The notes beneath the pieces are model-generated. The model did no database searches and was not told where the DNA came from. It was given only the letters and a program-made list of their open reading frames with translations. Below are positions 35,323 to 43,674 of a stretch of 64,000 nt of DNA, piece after piece. The position numbers and the translations under genes are program-made. How positions within the stretch are numbered: the stretch's first letter is position 1; every line of letters starts with the position of its first letter. Source of the DNA: UBA7803 sp041395905 (lineage in GTDB: Bacteria; Pseudomonadota; Gammaproteobacteria; Pseudomonadales; Azotimanducaceae); assembly GCA_041395905.1 (NCBI GenBank), contig JAWKZP010000004.1, positions 62,001 to 126,000 of the forward strand. The letters are read 5' to 3'.

Positions 35323-35895
35323 ATGACCGACATCGCCGACAGCCCGTTCCATGCGGCAGCTCTCCGCCAGCGCAGCGTGCCGCTGCTGACCATCACGGAC
35401 CTCGAGACGCTGCAGCCGCTGCTGGACCGCCTGCGCCAGCGGGGCGTGCGCTGCCTGGAGATCGCGCTGCGTTCGCCGGTCGCCCTGCAGGCGTTGGCAG
35501 CCGTGCGCAGGGACCATCCGGACATGCTGGTCGCCGCGGGCACGGTGTGGACCCGCGAGCAGTGGCGCGCCGCCGAGGACGCCGGTGCCCACTGCCTGAT
35601 CTCCCCCGCCGCGCCGCTGGAACTGCTGGATCACGCCGCGGTCGCCGCCACCCCCTGGCTGCCGGCAGCGCAGACGCCGACTGAGTTCGGTCTGCTGCGC
35701 TCTGCCGGCTACCGGATCGTGAAGTTCTTCCCGGCCGAGGCAGCCGGCGGCGTCGCCGCCGTTCGCGCACTCGCGGCCGTGCTGCCGGAGATTCGCATCT
35801 GTCCCAGCGGCGGCATCAACGCAGACAACCGGAACAGCTACCTGGCGGAGCCCGCCGTCGCCTGGGTCTCTGGAAGCTGGTCAGGCTCGGCCTGA
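35323..35895 (+). CDS. KDPG/KHG-type aldolase, short C-terminus
   Basis: A 190-residue class I aldolase of the 2-keto-3-deoxy-6-phosphogluconate family, making pyruvate and an aldehyde phosphate. The catalytic Glu is E46 in RCLEIALRS and the Schiff-base Lys is K134 in RIVKFFPAE; the phosphate-binding GGIN motif is at about 165. The family is usually 205-215 residues; this protein stops at SGSWSGSA, losing the last helix, and the alternative frames do not restore it. In context it could be the DgaF-like partner of the PLP lyase at 28347. The C-terminal loss may lower activity or stability. Confidence 0.88.
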   Translation: MTDIADSPFHAAALRQRSVPLLTITDLETLQPLLDRLRQRGVRCLEIALRSPVALQALAAVRRDHPDMLVAAGTVWTREQWRAAEDAGAHCLISPAAPLELLDHAAVAATPWLPAAQTPTEFGLLRSAGYRIVKFFPAEAAGGVAAVRALAAVLPEIRICPSGGINADNRNSYLAEPAVAWVSGSWSGSA

Positions 35896-35944
35896 AAGCG
35901 GCCGCTGCACGCAACCATCACAGCCAATCATCGAGGACCGACTG

Positions 35945-36967
35945 ATGCCCAACCCCAGCCCCGGCAGCCACGAGTGGCTGCAACAGGTTCAGGAACCCAT
36001 CCTCGATCCGGAGCGGCGCATCGTCGATCCGCATCATCATCTGTGGCACCGTCCGGGCAACGATTACCTGCTCGACGACCTGCTCGCAGACACCGGTTCC
36101 GGCCACAAGGTCGAGCTGACCGTGTTCGTGGAGTGCGGCGCCAGCTATCGCGATACCGGCCCGGAGCACCTGCGCTGTGTCGGTGAGACGGAGTTCGTCA
36201 GCGCCATCGCGCAGGCCAGCCGCGAGCGCAGGCGCGAGAACGGCGGCGCAATCATCGCGGCCATCGTCGCCCGCGCCGATCTCACCCTGGGCGAGGCCGT
36301 GGAAGAGGTGCTCGATGCCCACGCCGAAGCCGGCCGCGGCCTGTTCCGCGGCATCCGCCATGCAGGCGCCCGCGACCCCCATCCGGAAGCGCTGACGATC
36401 CCGGGGCGCGCCATCGAGGGCCTGTACGCGCGCGCCGATTTCCGCCGGGGCCTGGCACGCCTGGGAGCGCTCGGCTACCCGTACGACACCTGGCACTATC
36501 ATCACCAGAACGCCGACTTCGCGGCGCTGGCGCGCGCCGTGCCCGGCACCACGCTGATACTCGACCACTTCGGCACGCCACTCGGCGTGGGCCCCTATGC
36601 GGGCCGGCGGGAACAGATTTTCGACCAGTGGCGCCGTGACATCAGCGCGATCGCCGCCTGCCCCAACGTGATAGCCAAGCTCGGCGGCCTGGCCATGCCC
36701 GACAATGGATTTGGTTGGGATCGACGCGACAGACCACCGGGCTCGGATGAATTCGTCGCTGCCCAGCGCCGCTACTACCTGCACACCATCGAAGCCTTCG
36801 GCCCCGAGCGCTGCATGTTCGAGAGCAATTTCCCGGTAGACAAGCGCTCGCTGTCCTATGCAGTGCTCTTCAACGGTCTCAAGAAGATCGCCGCCGAGTT
36901 CACCCAGGCCGAGCAGGACGCCATGTTCTACGGCACGGCAGCGCGCGTATACCAGCTCACCGCCTGA
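35945..36967 (+). CDS. PF04909-type amidohydrolase
   Basis: A 340-residue TIM-barrel hydrolase of the amidohydrolase-2 family (L-fucono-lactonase, 4-sulfomuconolactonase, LigI-like). Metal-binding and catalytic candidates are RIVDPHHHLWHRPGND near residue 20, FVECGASY, GIRHAG, TLILDHFGTPLG and MFESNFPVDK near the C-terminus, where the Asp sits. It may open a lactone or hydrolyse a C-C bond. It lies after the aldolase and 17 bases before the FMN reductase, on the same strand. It could be a second lactonase in the sugar-acid pathway. Confidence 0.88.
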   Translation: MPNPSPGSHEWLQQVQEPILDPERRIVDPHHHLWHRPGNDYLLDDLLADTGSGHKVELTVFVECGASYRDTGPEHLRCVGETEFVSAIAQASRERRRENGGAIIAAIVARADLTLGEAVEEVLDAHAEAGRGLFRGIRHAGARDPHPEALTIPGRAIEGLYARADFRRGLARLGALGYPYDTWHYHHQNADFAALARAVPGTTLILDHFGTPLGVGPYAGRREQIFDQWRRDISAIAACPNVIAKLGGLAMPDNGFGWDRRDRPPGSDEFVAAQRRYYLHTIEAFGPERCMFESNFPVDKRSLSYAVLFNGLKKIAAEFTQAEQDAMFYGTAARVYQLTA

Positions 36968-36984
36968 CCCGAAGAATCAGCGTC

Positions 36985-37527
36985 ATGCGACATGGTCACG
37001 ATCACAAGGTCACCCTGCTGGGGCTCAGCGGCAGCCTGCGCGCAGAGTCCTCCAACACGACGCTGCTGCGCGCTGCCGCTGAGACATGCCGGGCCGGCGT
37101 CGAGTTCGCTCTCGCCTGCGGGCTCGGGGAGTTGCCGCACTTCAACCCGGACCTGCCGCTGAGCACCAGCCCCAGACTCCTGAGTTTCGTGGAGCAGATG
37201 CGCACCTGCGATGGTCTGGTGGTCTCCTCTCCGGTGTACGCCGGCGGCTACCCAGGCACGCTGAAGAACGCGCTGGACTGGCTGGTGGGGACGGACGCTT
37301 TCGTCGACAAGCCCTTCATGATGCTCAGCGCTTCGTCGCGCATGCCCGCCGCGCAGGCGACGCTGGTGACGGTGCTGCAGACCATGTCGGGCCGGCACAT
37401 CGAGACAGCGTCGATCACCATTGACCTGCTCGGCACGCATCCCAGCGTCGACGGCATCCTGCGCCACCCGGAGCACGGGCCGGCGCTGAGGGCCGCGCTC
37501 GCGCGCTTTGCCGAGCATCTGAGGTGA
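36985..37527 (+). CDS. NADPH-dependent FMN reductase-like protein
   Basis: A 180-residue flavodoxin-fold oxidoreductase. FMN-binding elements are GLSGSLRAESSNTTLL at the N-terminus and SSPVYAGGYPGTLKNALDW near residue 75. Members reduce FMN, quinones or azo compounds with NAD(P)H. It could supply reduced flavin to the two-component monooxygenase encoded at 24068, though it is 12 kb away, or act on its own. It closes the run of four genes beginning with the PhyH gene. Confidence 0.87.
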   Translation: MRHGHDHKVTLLGLSGSLRAESSNTTLLRAAAETCRAGVEFALACGLGELPHFNPDLPLSTSPRLLSFVEQMRTCDGLVVSSPVYAGGYPGTLKNALDWLVGTDAFVDKPFMMLSASSRMPAAQATLVTVLQTMSGRHIETASITIDLLGTHPSVDGILRHPEHGPALRAALARFAEHLR

Positions 37528-37587
37528 AGTGAACATCCGGCCAGAGCCGCCGGCAATCGACATTCCACGGGGAGGAGAAACCGTGAC

Positions 37588-38127
37588 ATGGAGCTGACCA
37601 CACTGGCGGATATGGGAGAGTTTCTCGGCGGGCTGGGCGTGATCGTCTCGCTGATCTACCTGGCATTGCAGATCCGCAGCAACACCGCCGCGCAGCGCTC
37701 GGAAAACTACGCGCGCTCACTCGAGCGTATGGCCGCGATGCAGGAACTGCTCGCCCGCGAGCACGGCTTCACCAAGCTCTACAACCAGGGACTGTTCGAC
37801 CCCGCAGCGCTGACGTTCACGCAGCGCACGCAGTTCACCTGGGTGCTGACAGAACTGTTCGGCAACCTCGAGTTCATGTACTACCAGGCAAGCTGCGGCA
37901 ACATTCCCGACGAGCTCTGGGCGCGCTGGATCGAAACGCTGAAATGGTGGTTGACGTTCCCCGGCGTCCTCGCCTGGTGGCGCGGCCGGCCGACACCATT
38001 CACTCCCGGATTCTCACAGTGTGTCGAAGACTGCATCGCCCGCGGCTACCAACCCGAAAATCCCGGCGCCTGGGAGCAGTTCATGGGCACCGCAACGCCC
38101 GCGCGTTCCACCGAGCAGAGCGTCTGA
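37588..38127 (+). CDS. Membrane-anchored protein of unknown function
   Basis: A 179-residue protein with one N-terminal membrane helix (about residues 10-28, FLGGLGVIVSLIYLALQI) followed by a soluble, helical region with conserved aromatic residues (MYYQASCGNI, WLTFPGVLAWWRG). The pattern matches a widespread proteobacterial family without known function. A strong GGGGAGGAG sits 10 bases before ATG 37588. It converges on the sulfotransferase gene. No catalytic motif is visible. Confidence 0.7.
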   Translation: MELTTLADMGEFLGGLGVIVSLIYLALQIRSNTAAQRSENYARSLERMAAMQELLAREHGFTKLYNQGLFDPAALTFTQRTQFTWVLTELFGNLEFMYYQASCGNIPDELWARWIETLKWWLTFPGVLAWWRGRPTPFTPGFSQCVEDCIARGYQPENPGAWEQFMGTATPARSTEQSV

Positions 38128-38141
38128 ACCGACCCGCCGCG

Positions 38142-39116
38142 TCAATCCGCCACGAGCCAGCCTCGCTCCAGCCAGCGCGCGCAGTCGGCGGGCAGCACGC
38201 GGAGCCTGGCGGCCTCATAGAGTTCCAGATCGGCATCGCTCAGAACGCCCCGCCAGCGTCCGTTGGTGCCCTGGTTGATGAAGGTCTGAGCGCCGCCGCT
38301 GAAACTCGCCGACATTTCGCCCACCACCCGCTCCGGGTGGCGCTTGACCGTAGCAAACGTGCACGCATCGACCACGTGCGGCCAGCGCCGAGCCGGTACT
38401 TCGATTTCGAGGAAGTCGGCAAGCGCCCGCATCTGCCCGTCGAGATCCGCGAGCAGATCCGCATAGTGCACCAGAGTGACGTTCGGCAGATGTCGGAAGG
38501 CCCACCAGGTTGCGCTGTGATGCATGTTGCCCCAGTAGGGGTAGCCCTCGGATTCCCAGTCGAACCAACCGCGGCTGATCCAGTCGCGCCACACCTCGTG
38601 CACGTCGTGGCCACATGGCGGGAACGGCTCACCAACGCGCCCCGGGACGGCATTGATCCGCGCAAAATACTCAGACGTGTGGTTGCCCCAGTGATTGAGC
38701 AGCGACATGAACACGTCGCGCGGATCTCGCGCCACCACGACGTAACGGACGTCCTCGCGGAACGGCAGGCCGTCGAGCGCCAGGTGCGTCTTGATGAAGC
38801 GTGTGCCGGTCTCGGCCGCATACTGGTTCAGCAGCAGCTCGAGCGGCACGGTGCGCTCCTCGAGCCAGGGGGAAAGCTGCGTCGCCGGCGCGGGCAGGTC
38901 CCCGTGCGGATACAGCAGGTTGCCGACGATGGTCTGCATCCAGGTCGTGCCGGCTTTGTACGAGGTCGAGATGACGATGTCTCCCGGCCGGTGTTCGAAA
39001 TAGCGCCAGCGGGTCGAATCGAGATGGTGGTTCTGATAGACGTGGCGTATCTCCGGCCACGCCCGGGACGGTAGGGGCGCCTGTTCATGGGCGGCTGTCG
39101 TGCTCTGTTCTGCCAA
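38142..39116 (-). CDS. Sulfotransferase-family protein
   Basis: A 324-residue PAPS-dependent sulfotransferase of the Sulfotransfer_1 type. The 5'-phosphosulfate loop is STSYKAGTTWMQ near residue 52 and the 3'-phosphate motif is YVVVARDPRDVFMSLLNHW near 135. A C-terminal KxxxxxGxxG-like loop is visible in INQGTNGRWRG. It would sulfonate a hydroxyl on a small molecule, perhaps a steroid- or lipid-like alcohol. The only in-frame start giving a full protein is TTG 39116, preceded by GGAG. CysH at 42694 uses the same PAPS donor. Confidence 0.9.
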   Translation of the reverse strand: MAEQSTTAAHEQAPLPSRAWPEIRHVYQNHHLDSTRWRYFEHRPGDIVISTSYKAGTTWMQTIVGNLLYPHGDLPAPATQLSPWLEERTVPLELLLNQYAAETGTRFIKTHLALDGLPFREDVRYVVVARDPRDVFMSLLNHWGNHTSEYFARINAVPGRVGEPFPPCGHDVHEVWRDWISRGWFDWESEGYPYWGNMHHSATWWAFRHLPNVTLVHYADLLADLDGQMRALADFLEIEVPARRWPHVVDACTFATVKRHPERVVGEMSASFSGGAQTFINQGTNGRWRGVLSDADLELYEAARLRVLPADCARWLERGWLVAD

Positions 39117-39200
39117 GGCTTCGCTCCAGCGTCGGCCAGTGATGATAGGGCGCCAAGTGCACAGGCGAAACGCGCGCTGGGTTCAGGTGCGCGGCAGCAG

Positions 39201-39206
39201 TATAGT
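39201..39206 (+). promoter_or_regulatory. -10 element before SnoaL-like gene
   Basis: TATAGT 34 bases upstream of the SnoaL-like ATG is a good -10 hexamer in a GC-rich area. The -35 region is unclear. Confidence 0.3.
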
Positions 39207-39239
39207 CATTTCCACATCAGCCGATCTCGAGGAGACAAC

Positions 39240-39734
39240 ATGAAACGCACGGCACTGTTGGCAGCCGCCTGCCTCGCGCTTCTGCCGGCGGCCAGCTCGT
39301 TCGCCGACGACGTTCTGACCCGCACCATCATGCAGCGGGAGAACGACTGGGCCTCCGCCTACAACGCTCACGATTTCGACCGTCTCGGCGCGATCTACGA
39401 GGAGGACGCGGTGCTGATTCCACCCGGCATGGCGCCGGTTCGCGGTCGTGAAGCCATCCAGACCCTGCTGCAGTCGCTGAGCGGGCAGATTCAGCAGCTC
39501 GAGCTCATCGTCGACGAGGTGCGCCCGCTCGGCACCGACTACGCCGTCGAGATAGGCCGCAGCGTCTACCGGGCAGTGGCCGCGGACGGCTCAAGCGAGC
39601 CGGCGACGGACAACTACGTGGTCGTCTGGCACCGGGGCCTGGAGGGCGAGTGGCGATATGTTACCGACATCTTCAACCAGGGTGCGGCAAACGCGGCGGA
39701 ACCGGTTGCCCCGCCGACGCTCCGCGTAGATTGA
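39240..39734 (+). CDS. Secreted SnoaL/DUF4440-like protein
   Basis: A 164-residue protein with a signal peptide (residues 1-22, ending SSFAD) and a cone-shaped NTF2-like fold seen in SDDVLTRTIMQRENDW-type helices, AIYEEDAVLIPPG and VVVWHRGLEGEWRYVTDIFN. Family members are often isomerases, cyclases or ligand-binding proteins, but many have no known activity. A GAGGAGA ribosome binding site precedes ATG 39240. It is divergent from the sulfotransferase gene and appears monocistronic. Confidence 0.85.
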   Translation: MKRTALLAAACLALLPAASSFADDVLTRTIMQRENDWASAYNAHDFDRLGAIYEEDAVLIPPGMAPVRGREAIQTLLQSLSGQIQQLELIVDEVRPLGTDYAVEIGRSVYRAVAADGSSEPATDNYVVVWHRGLEGEWRYVTDIFNQGAANAAEPVAPPTLRVD

Positions 39735-39768
39735 AACCGACACGGCGGCCCCGGGACGACGGACCGGG

Positions 39769-40677
39769 TCAGCGGATTGTCGCGGCCTGCAGCAGGGTCC
39801 GCAGGGCGTCCCCGTGGCGCTGCAGGCCGAACGAGCGCCGCTCGTCGGCCGACATGCGCTGCGTGGCCAGCAGCAGGTCCGCCGCCGCCTCCGGGTAATC
39901 GACTATCTGCCGCAACGGATGGCTGGCCACCCGAATGGTGAACAGCAGCGCCCCCCCTTCGTGCCGGCGCAGGGTCTGGGTTTCCGAGCGCAGATACAAC
40001 CGGCCGGCAGCTTCGATGTCGAGCCGTGCCGGCCAGACCTCGTCATCCGGATGAAACAGCTCTTCCACCTGATGCAGCAGGTAGTTGCGCCGCTGGAACA
40101 CACGGTCCTCCGGCAGCCCCTCGAAGAAGCGCTCGATTCGCGGGCCGATGGCAGCGTTGAGGCCAGCCACCGGCCCGTGGATCTCGTGCATGGACCGGCC
40201 GATCTTTTCCCGCAGGCGCCAGAACGAGGGCGCGCAGACACAGGCTGCCACCAGCCGGTAGCCCGCTGCTGAGGGCGCGAGCACCGCGAGATCCTCGGCC
40301 ACCCACAGCGCTGCGTCGGCGAGGCCCGGCGGCGCCAGCTCCGGGATGCCGGTCGATCCGTCCTGCGCTGTAACCACGTGGCGAGGCTCGAGGGGATAGC
40401 CGCCGCGTGCCCGCAGCCGCGCCGCTATCCAGTCGACAACCATGCGTTCCCAGTCTTCGCCGTCCGACGCCCGCGCGAGCACATCCTGCCGCCGCTCTCG
40501 CAGCAGCGCGCGCTTGCGGCTGGCCTCGGCCGGGCTGATGGGCTCGGCCAGCCACTGAGCCTCTGGAATCGGCTGCACGCCCAGCTGGAACTGGGTACGC
40601 CCGCCACGCCAGGGCGGGTCGCGCCAGAAGCGGCCGCTGCTGGACTCATCTGCCTGCGAATCTTCCACGGTGGTCAC
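39769..40677 (-). CDS. Haem-dependent N-demethylase-like protein (DUF3445/HODM)
   Basis: A 302-residue protein resembling the alpha-like subunit of haem-dependent oxidative N-demethylase (PF11927). Typical elements are WRLREKIGRSMHEIHGPVAGLN, the RRNYLLHQVEELFHPDDE region and FTIRVASHPL. The one characterised member oxidises dimethylamine using a PAS-like haem fold, with accessory subunits. None of those partner genes is visible here, so the protein may work alone or with distant partners. I place the start at GTG 40677, which has GAGG 6 bases upstream; a TTG at 40716 is less likely. It is divergent from the DAHP synthase with 60 bases between. Confidence 0.8.
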   Translation of the reverse strand: MTTVEDSQADESSSGRFWRDPPWRGGRTQFQLGVQPIPEAQWLAEPISPAEASRKRALLRERRQDVLARASDGEDWERMVVDWIAARLRARGGYPLEPRHVVTAQDGSTGIPELAPPGLADAALWVAEDLAVLAPSAAGYRLVAACVCAPSFWRLREKIGRSMHEIHGPVAGLNAAIGPRIERFFEGLPEDRVFQRRNYLLHQVEELFHPDDEVWPARLDIEAAGRLYLRSETQTLRRHEGGALLFTIRVASHPLRQIVDYPEAAADLLLATQRMSADERRSFGLQRHGDALRTLLQAATIR

Positions 40678-40737
40678 GAATGCCTCTACGCCGTTAGCAT
40701 ACCCGACCCGCTGCAACCATTATCCCCGGGGTCTCTC

Positions 40738-41769
40738 ATGCAGACCGACAACCTGCGCATCGGCCGCACCCATCCGCTGATCTCCCCTGCCGTGCTGGAG
40801 GAGGAACTGCCGCGCAGCGACGCTGCCTCGGAGTGCGTCAGCGCCGCCCGCGAAACCCTCGAGAACATCCTCTGGGGCAACGATCAGCGCTTCGTCGCAG
40901 TGGTGGGACCCTGCTCCATTCATGACCCCGACGCCGCCCTGGAGTACGCCGAACGCCTGCGGACGCTGGCCGACCAGATCAGCAGCGAGATCTTCTGTGT
41001 GCTGCGCGTGTACTTCGAGAAGCCACGCACCGTGGTGGGCTGGAAGGGACTCATCAACGACTCCGGCCTCGACGGGACCTTTCAGATCAATCGCGGTCTG
41101 CGTCTCGCGCGGCGTCTGCTGAACGACGTGGCGGACATGGGCCTGCCGGCGGCGACCGAGTTTCTCGACAACACCTTCGGCCAGTACTTCACGGACCTCA
41201 TCAGCTGGGGTGCGATCGGCGCACGCACCGTTGAAAGCCAGATCCACCGCGAGCTTGCTTCCGGGCTGTCGATGCCCATCGGCATCAAGAATCGCACCGA
41301 CGGTGACGTGCAGGTGGCGGTGGATGCGATCCGCGCCGCCGCTCATCGCCATCTGTTCCCCACGCTCACCAAGGAAGGCGCACCCGCCATTGTGGAAACC
41401 ACCGGCAACCCCTGCTGTCATCTGGTATTGCGCGGCGGCAGCGAACCGAACTACGACCGTCGATCCGTGGCAGCAGCGCAAGCGCTGCTGCAGGGCGCGG
41501 GCCTGGCCGATACCCTGATGGTGGATTGCAGTCACGCCAACAGCGGCAAGGACCCGGCCCGGCAGCCGGCCGTGGCGCGCGACGTCGTCGCTCAGCGTAT
41601 GGCCAGCAATCCGGGTCTGCGCGGCATCATGGTCGAATCGAATCTGGTCGCCGGGCGTCAGGACATCGGCGCCGCTCTGGTATACGGACAGAGCATTACC
41701 GACGCCTGCCTCGGCTTCGACGACACACGGACGCTGCTGCTCGAGATCGCCGAGAGCCTGGCAGGCTGA
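40738..41769 (+). CDS. aroG: 3-deoxy-7-phosphoheptulonate synthase
   Basis: First enzyme of the shikimate pathway; condenses phosphoenolpyruvate and erythrose 4-phosphate. The class I (AroF/G/H-like) signature is VAVVGPCSIHDPDAALEYA near residue 60, followed by RVYFEKPRTVVGWKG and PAATEFLD. The metal-binding His and Glu regions are DCSHANSGKD and GIMVESNLVAG. It is 343 residues, the normal length. Which aromatic amino acid inhibits it cannot be told with confidence. I use ATG 40738; earlier in-frame starts extend into the divergent gene. Confidence 0.95.
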   Translation: MQTDNLRIGRTHPLISPAVLEEELPRSDAASECVSAARETLENILWGNDQRFVAVVGPCSIHDPDAALEYAERLRTLADQISSEIFCVLRVYFEKPRTVVGWKGLINDSGLDGTFQINRGLRLARRLLNDVADMGLPAATEFLDNTFGQYFTDLISWGAIGARTVESQIHRELASGLSMPIGIKNRTDGDVQVAVDAIRAAAHRHLFPTLTKEGAPAIVETTGNPCCHLVLRGGSEPNYDRRSVAAAQALLQGAGLADTLMVDCSHANSGKDPARQPAVARDVVAQRMASNPGLRGIMVESNLVAGRQDIGAALVYGQSITDACLGFDDTRTLLLEIAESLAG

Positions 41770-41773
41770 ACGC

Positions 41774-42604
41774 TCAGTCGTCGGCGGCCGGCCTGCTGCG
41801 ACGGTAGTTCTCGAACGCACGCTCCACCATGGGCCGGCGCGCGCCCTCCGGAACGCGCAGCGCGTAGTCCGGATCCTTCTCACCCTCTGAGGACAGAATG
41901 TGCAGCGCGTGGGCGCTGTAGATGTGCCCCGTGAAGCCCTGGGCGTCCTGCATCTGGTTGACCGCCTGCTTGATCATGCGCAGCTGAAACGGGTCGTTGC
42001 GTGCGATCCGCGCGGCATAGTCGAGCACCGCGCCTTCCAGCTCAGCGCGGGGAAAAACCCGGTTCACCAGCCCGAGATCCATGGCTTCGCGGCCGTCGAT
42101 GAAACGGCTCTCGAACAGCATCTCCTTGGCCCTGCGCGGATGCACGTCCCAGGGAATTGAGAAGTACTGAAAGTTCGCGCCGAGCAGCATGGCGTCTTCG
42201 GCTGCATAGATCACGTCCATTGCCGAGGCGATCATCCAGCCGGCAAAAATGCAGTAACCCTGCACGCCCGCGATGGTGGGTTTGGGGAAGTTGCGCCAGC
42301 GCAGGGTCTTGTCGACGAAATGCTCTCGGGAATGGTGAAAGCGCCCCCGCAGCCCGGCCTGCAGCGGCCGTGCTTCGCGATCCGCACGTTCCTCCGCCGA
42401 GCCCAGGTCGTGGCCGCCGGAGAAATGATCCCCGGCACCGAACAGCGCGACCACGTGCACCTGCGGATCTTCTGCCGCCCGCGCAAAGGCCGCATCCAGC
42501 GCTTCGAGCAAGGCGCGACTCTGTGCGTTGCGCACCTGCGGCCGGTCGAGCGTGATGCGGGCCACGTGATCCGAGACCTCGTAGCGAACGGACTGTGCGG
42601 CCAT
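41774..42604 (-). CDS. Enoyl-CoA hydratase/isomerase-family protein
   Basis: A 276-residue crotonase-superfamily protein. The oxyanion-hole strands are FGAGDHFSGGHDLGS near residue 55 and IAGVQGYCIFAGWMIASAMD near residue 115. The usual second catalytic Glu region reads MLLGANFQYFSIPWDVHPRRAKEML, so the classical Glu pair is not evident and it may be an isomerase, decarboxylase or thioesterase-like member. It would act on CoA thioesters in ring or side-chain degradation. It converges on the DAHP synthase. A second crotonase is at 47654. Confidence 0.85.
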   Translation of the reverse strand: MAAQSVRYEVSDHVARITLDRPQVRNAQSRALLEALDAAFARAAEDPQVHVVALFGAGDHFSGGHDLGSAEERADREARPLQAGLRGRFHHSREHFVDKTLRWRNFPKPTIAGVQGYCIFAGWMIASAMDVIYAAEDAMLLGANFQYFSIPWDVHPRRAKEMLFESRFIDGREAMDLGLVNRVFPRAELEGAVLDYAARIARNDPFQLRMIKQAVNQMQDAQGFTGHIYSAHALHILSSEGEKDPDYALRVPEGARRPMVERAFENYRRSRPAADD

Positions 42605-42693
42605 GGGTGCGCTCCCCTACCTGCTGCCGCCACAAGATGCTATGGCGCGCGGCTGCACGCAAGGCCGGAAAAGATCGGAGCGCGCCGACGCGG

Positions 42694-43491
42694 CTACAGA
42701 ACAGCTTCGTGCAGGCCGCACTCCCGCTTGAGCCCGAAGAAGCGCGTGTCTTCGAGGCTGTCCACCTCGTGCAGCGGGCGCGTGGTATGCACGTCGCCGA
42801 TGGAGACGTAGCCCTGCTCCCAGAGCGGATGGTAGGGCAGATCGTGGCGGCGCAGATACGCGTAGACGTCGCGGTCCGTCCAGTCGGCGATGGGGGCGAC
42901 CTTGAAGCGGCCGCCGCTCAGCTGCGCGAACGGCGTCGCCGCGCGGCTCGCTGCCTGATCGCGCCGCAGCCCGGTGAACCAGGTGCCCGCGCCCAGGGTG
43001 TCCAGAGCCCGCCGCATGGGTTCGACCTTGTTGTCCTGATTGTAGCGCTCGATGCCTTCGAGCCCCTGTTCCCAGCGGCGCCCGTGCACCGCTTCCTGCC
43101 AGGCCGGGCTTCTGGGGTTGCTGTAGACATGCAGGTTGAGCTGCAGGCGTGCTGTGAGCGTTTCCACGAAGCGGTAGGTCTCGGGAAACAGGTAGCCCGT
43201 GTCGATCAGGATCACGGGAATCTCCGGCCGTACGCTGGTCAGCAGATGCAGGGCAACCGCCGCCTGGGCACCGAACGACGAGCTCAACACATGATTTCCC
43301 GGCAGATGCTCGAGCGCGCACTGCACGCGCTGCTGCGCGTCGAGCCGCGCCAGCGTTCGGTTCCAGCCGGCCAGATGCTCGGGATCGGTGAACCGGTCGA
43401 ACGTCACCTGGCACGCGCAGCTGCAGCCTGCAGTCACGGGGGGCACCGGTGAGGTCGTATCCTGAAGCTCGTCGGGGTGGCCTGGTCTCAT
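42694..43491 (-). CDS. cysH: Phosphoadenylyl-sulfate reductase
   Basis: Reduces PAPS to sulfite in assimilatory sulfate reduction, using thioredoxin. It is 265 residues. Visible elements are the LSSSFGAQAAVALHLL loop (SSSFGAQ), PVILIDTGYLFPETYRF, TWFTGLRRDQAASRAA and the essential C-terminal ECGLHEAVL. The CC...CC iron-sulfur cysteine pairs of APS reductases are absent, so PAPS is the likely substrate. An N-terminal Cys-rich lead (AGCSCACQ) precedes the core and is unusual. No other cys genes are nearby. Confidence 0.9.
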   Translation of the reverse strand: MRPGHPDELQDTTSPVPPVTAGCSCACQVTFDRFTDPEHLAGWNRTLARLDAQQRVQCALEHLPGNHVLSSSFGAQAAVALHLLTSVRPEIPVILIDTGYLFPETYRFVETLTARLQLNLHVYSNPRSPAWQEAVHGRRWEQGLEGIERYNQDNKVEPMRRALDTLGAGTWFTGLRRDQAASRAATPFAQLSGGRFKVAPIADWTDRDVYAYLRRHDLPYHPLWEQGYVSIGDVHTTRPLHEVDSLEDTRFFGLKRECGLHEAVL

Positions 43492-43569
43492 GGGCGTGAC
43501 GCCGGGTCTGCTGTGTACAAACAGGCCTGAACCCTAGCCGCGACGCGCGGGCAACACAAAGAACCATTC

Positions 43570-43592
43570 GCCATTTGCAAACAAGCAATGGC
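43570..43592. promoter_or_regulatory. Imperfect dyad in cysH/CPBP divergent region
   Basis: GCCATTTGC and GCAATGGC face each other across AAACAA; one T is extra in the left arm. TATAAC at 43593-43598 next to it is a possible -10 for the CPBP gene. The dyad could be a LysR- or Fur-like site; no adjacent regulator identifies it. Confidence 0.35.
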
Positions 43593-43674
43593 TATAACGT
43601 GACCGCCACGTCCGACCCGGTTGACCGCGGGCGCAGCATCGCTCTCAATGGCCCGGGGAAACGGGAGTCAGTGC

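Noticed and set aside
37577..37594. A four-codon GTG frame (GTGACATGGAGCTGA) before the 37588 gene
   Set aside because: Too short to support as a leader peptide; it overlaps the real ATG and can arise by chance after the strong ribosome binding site.
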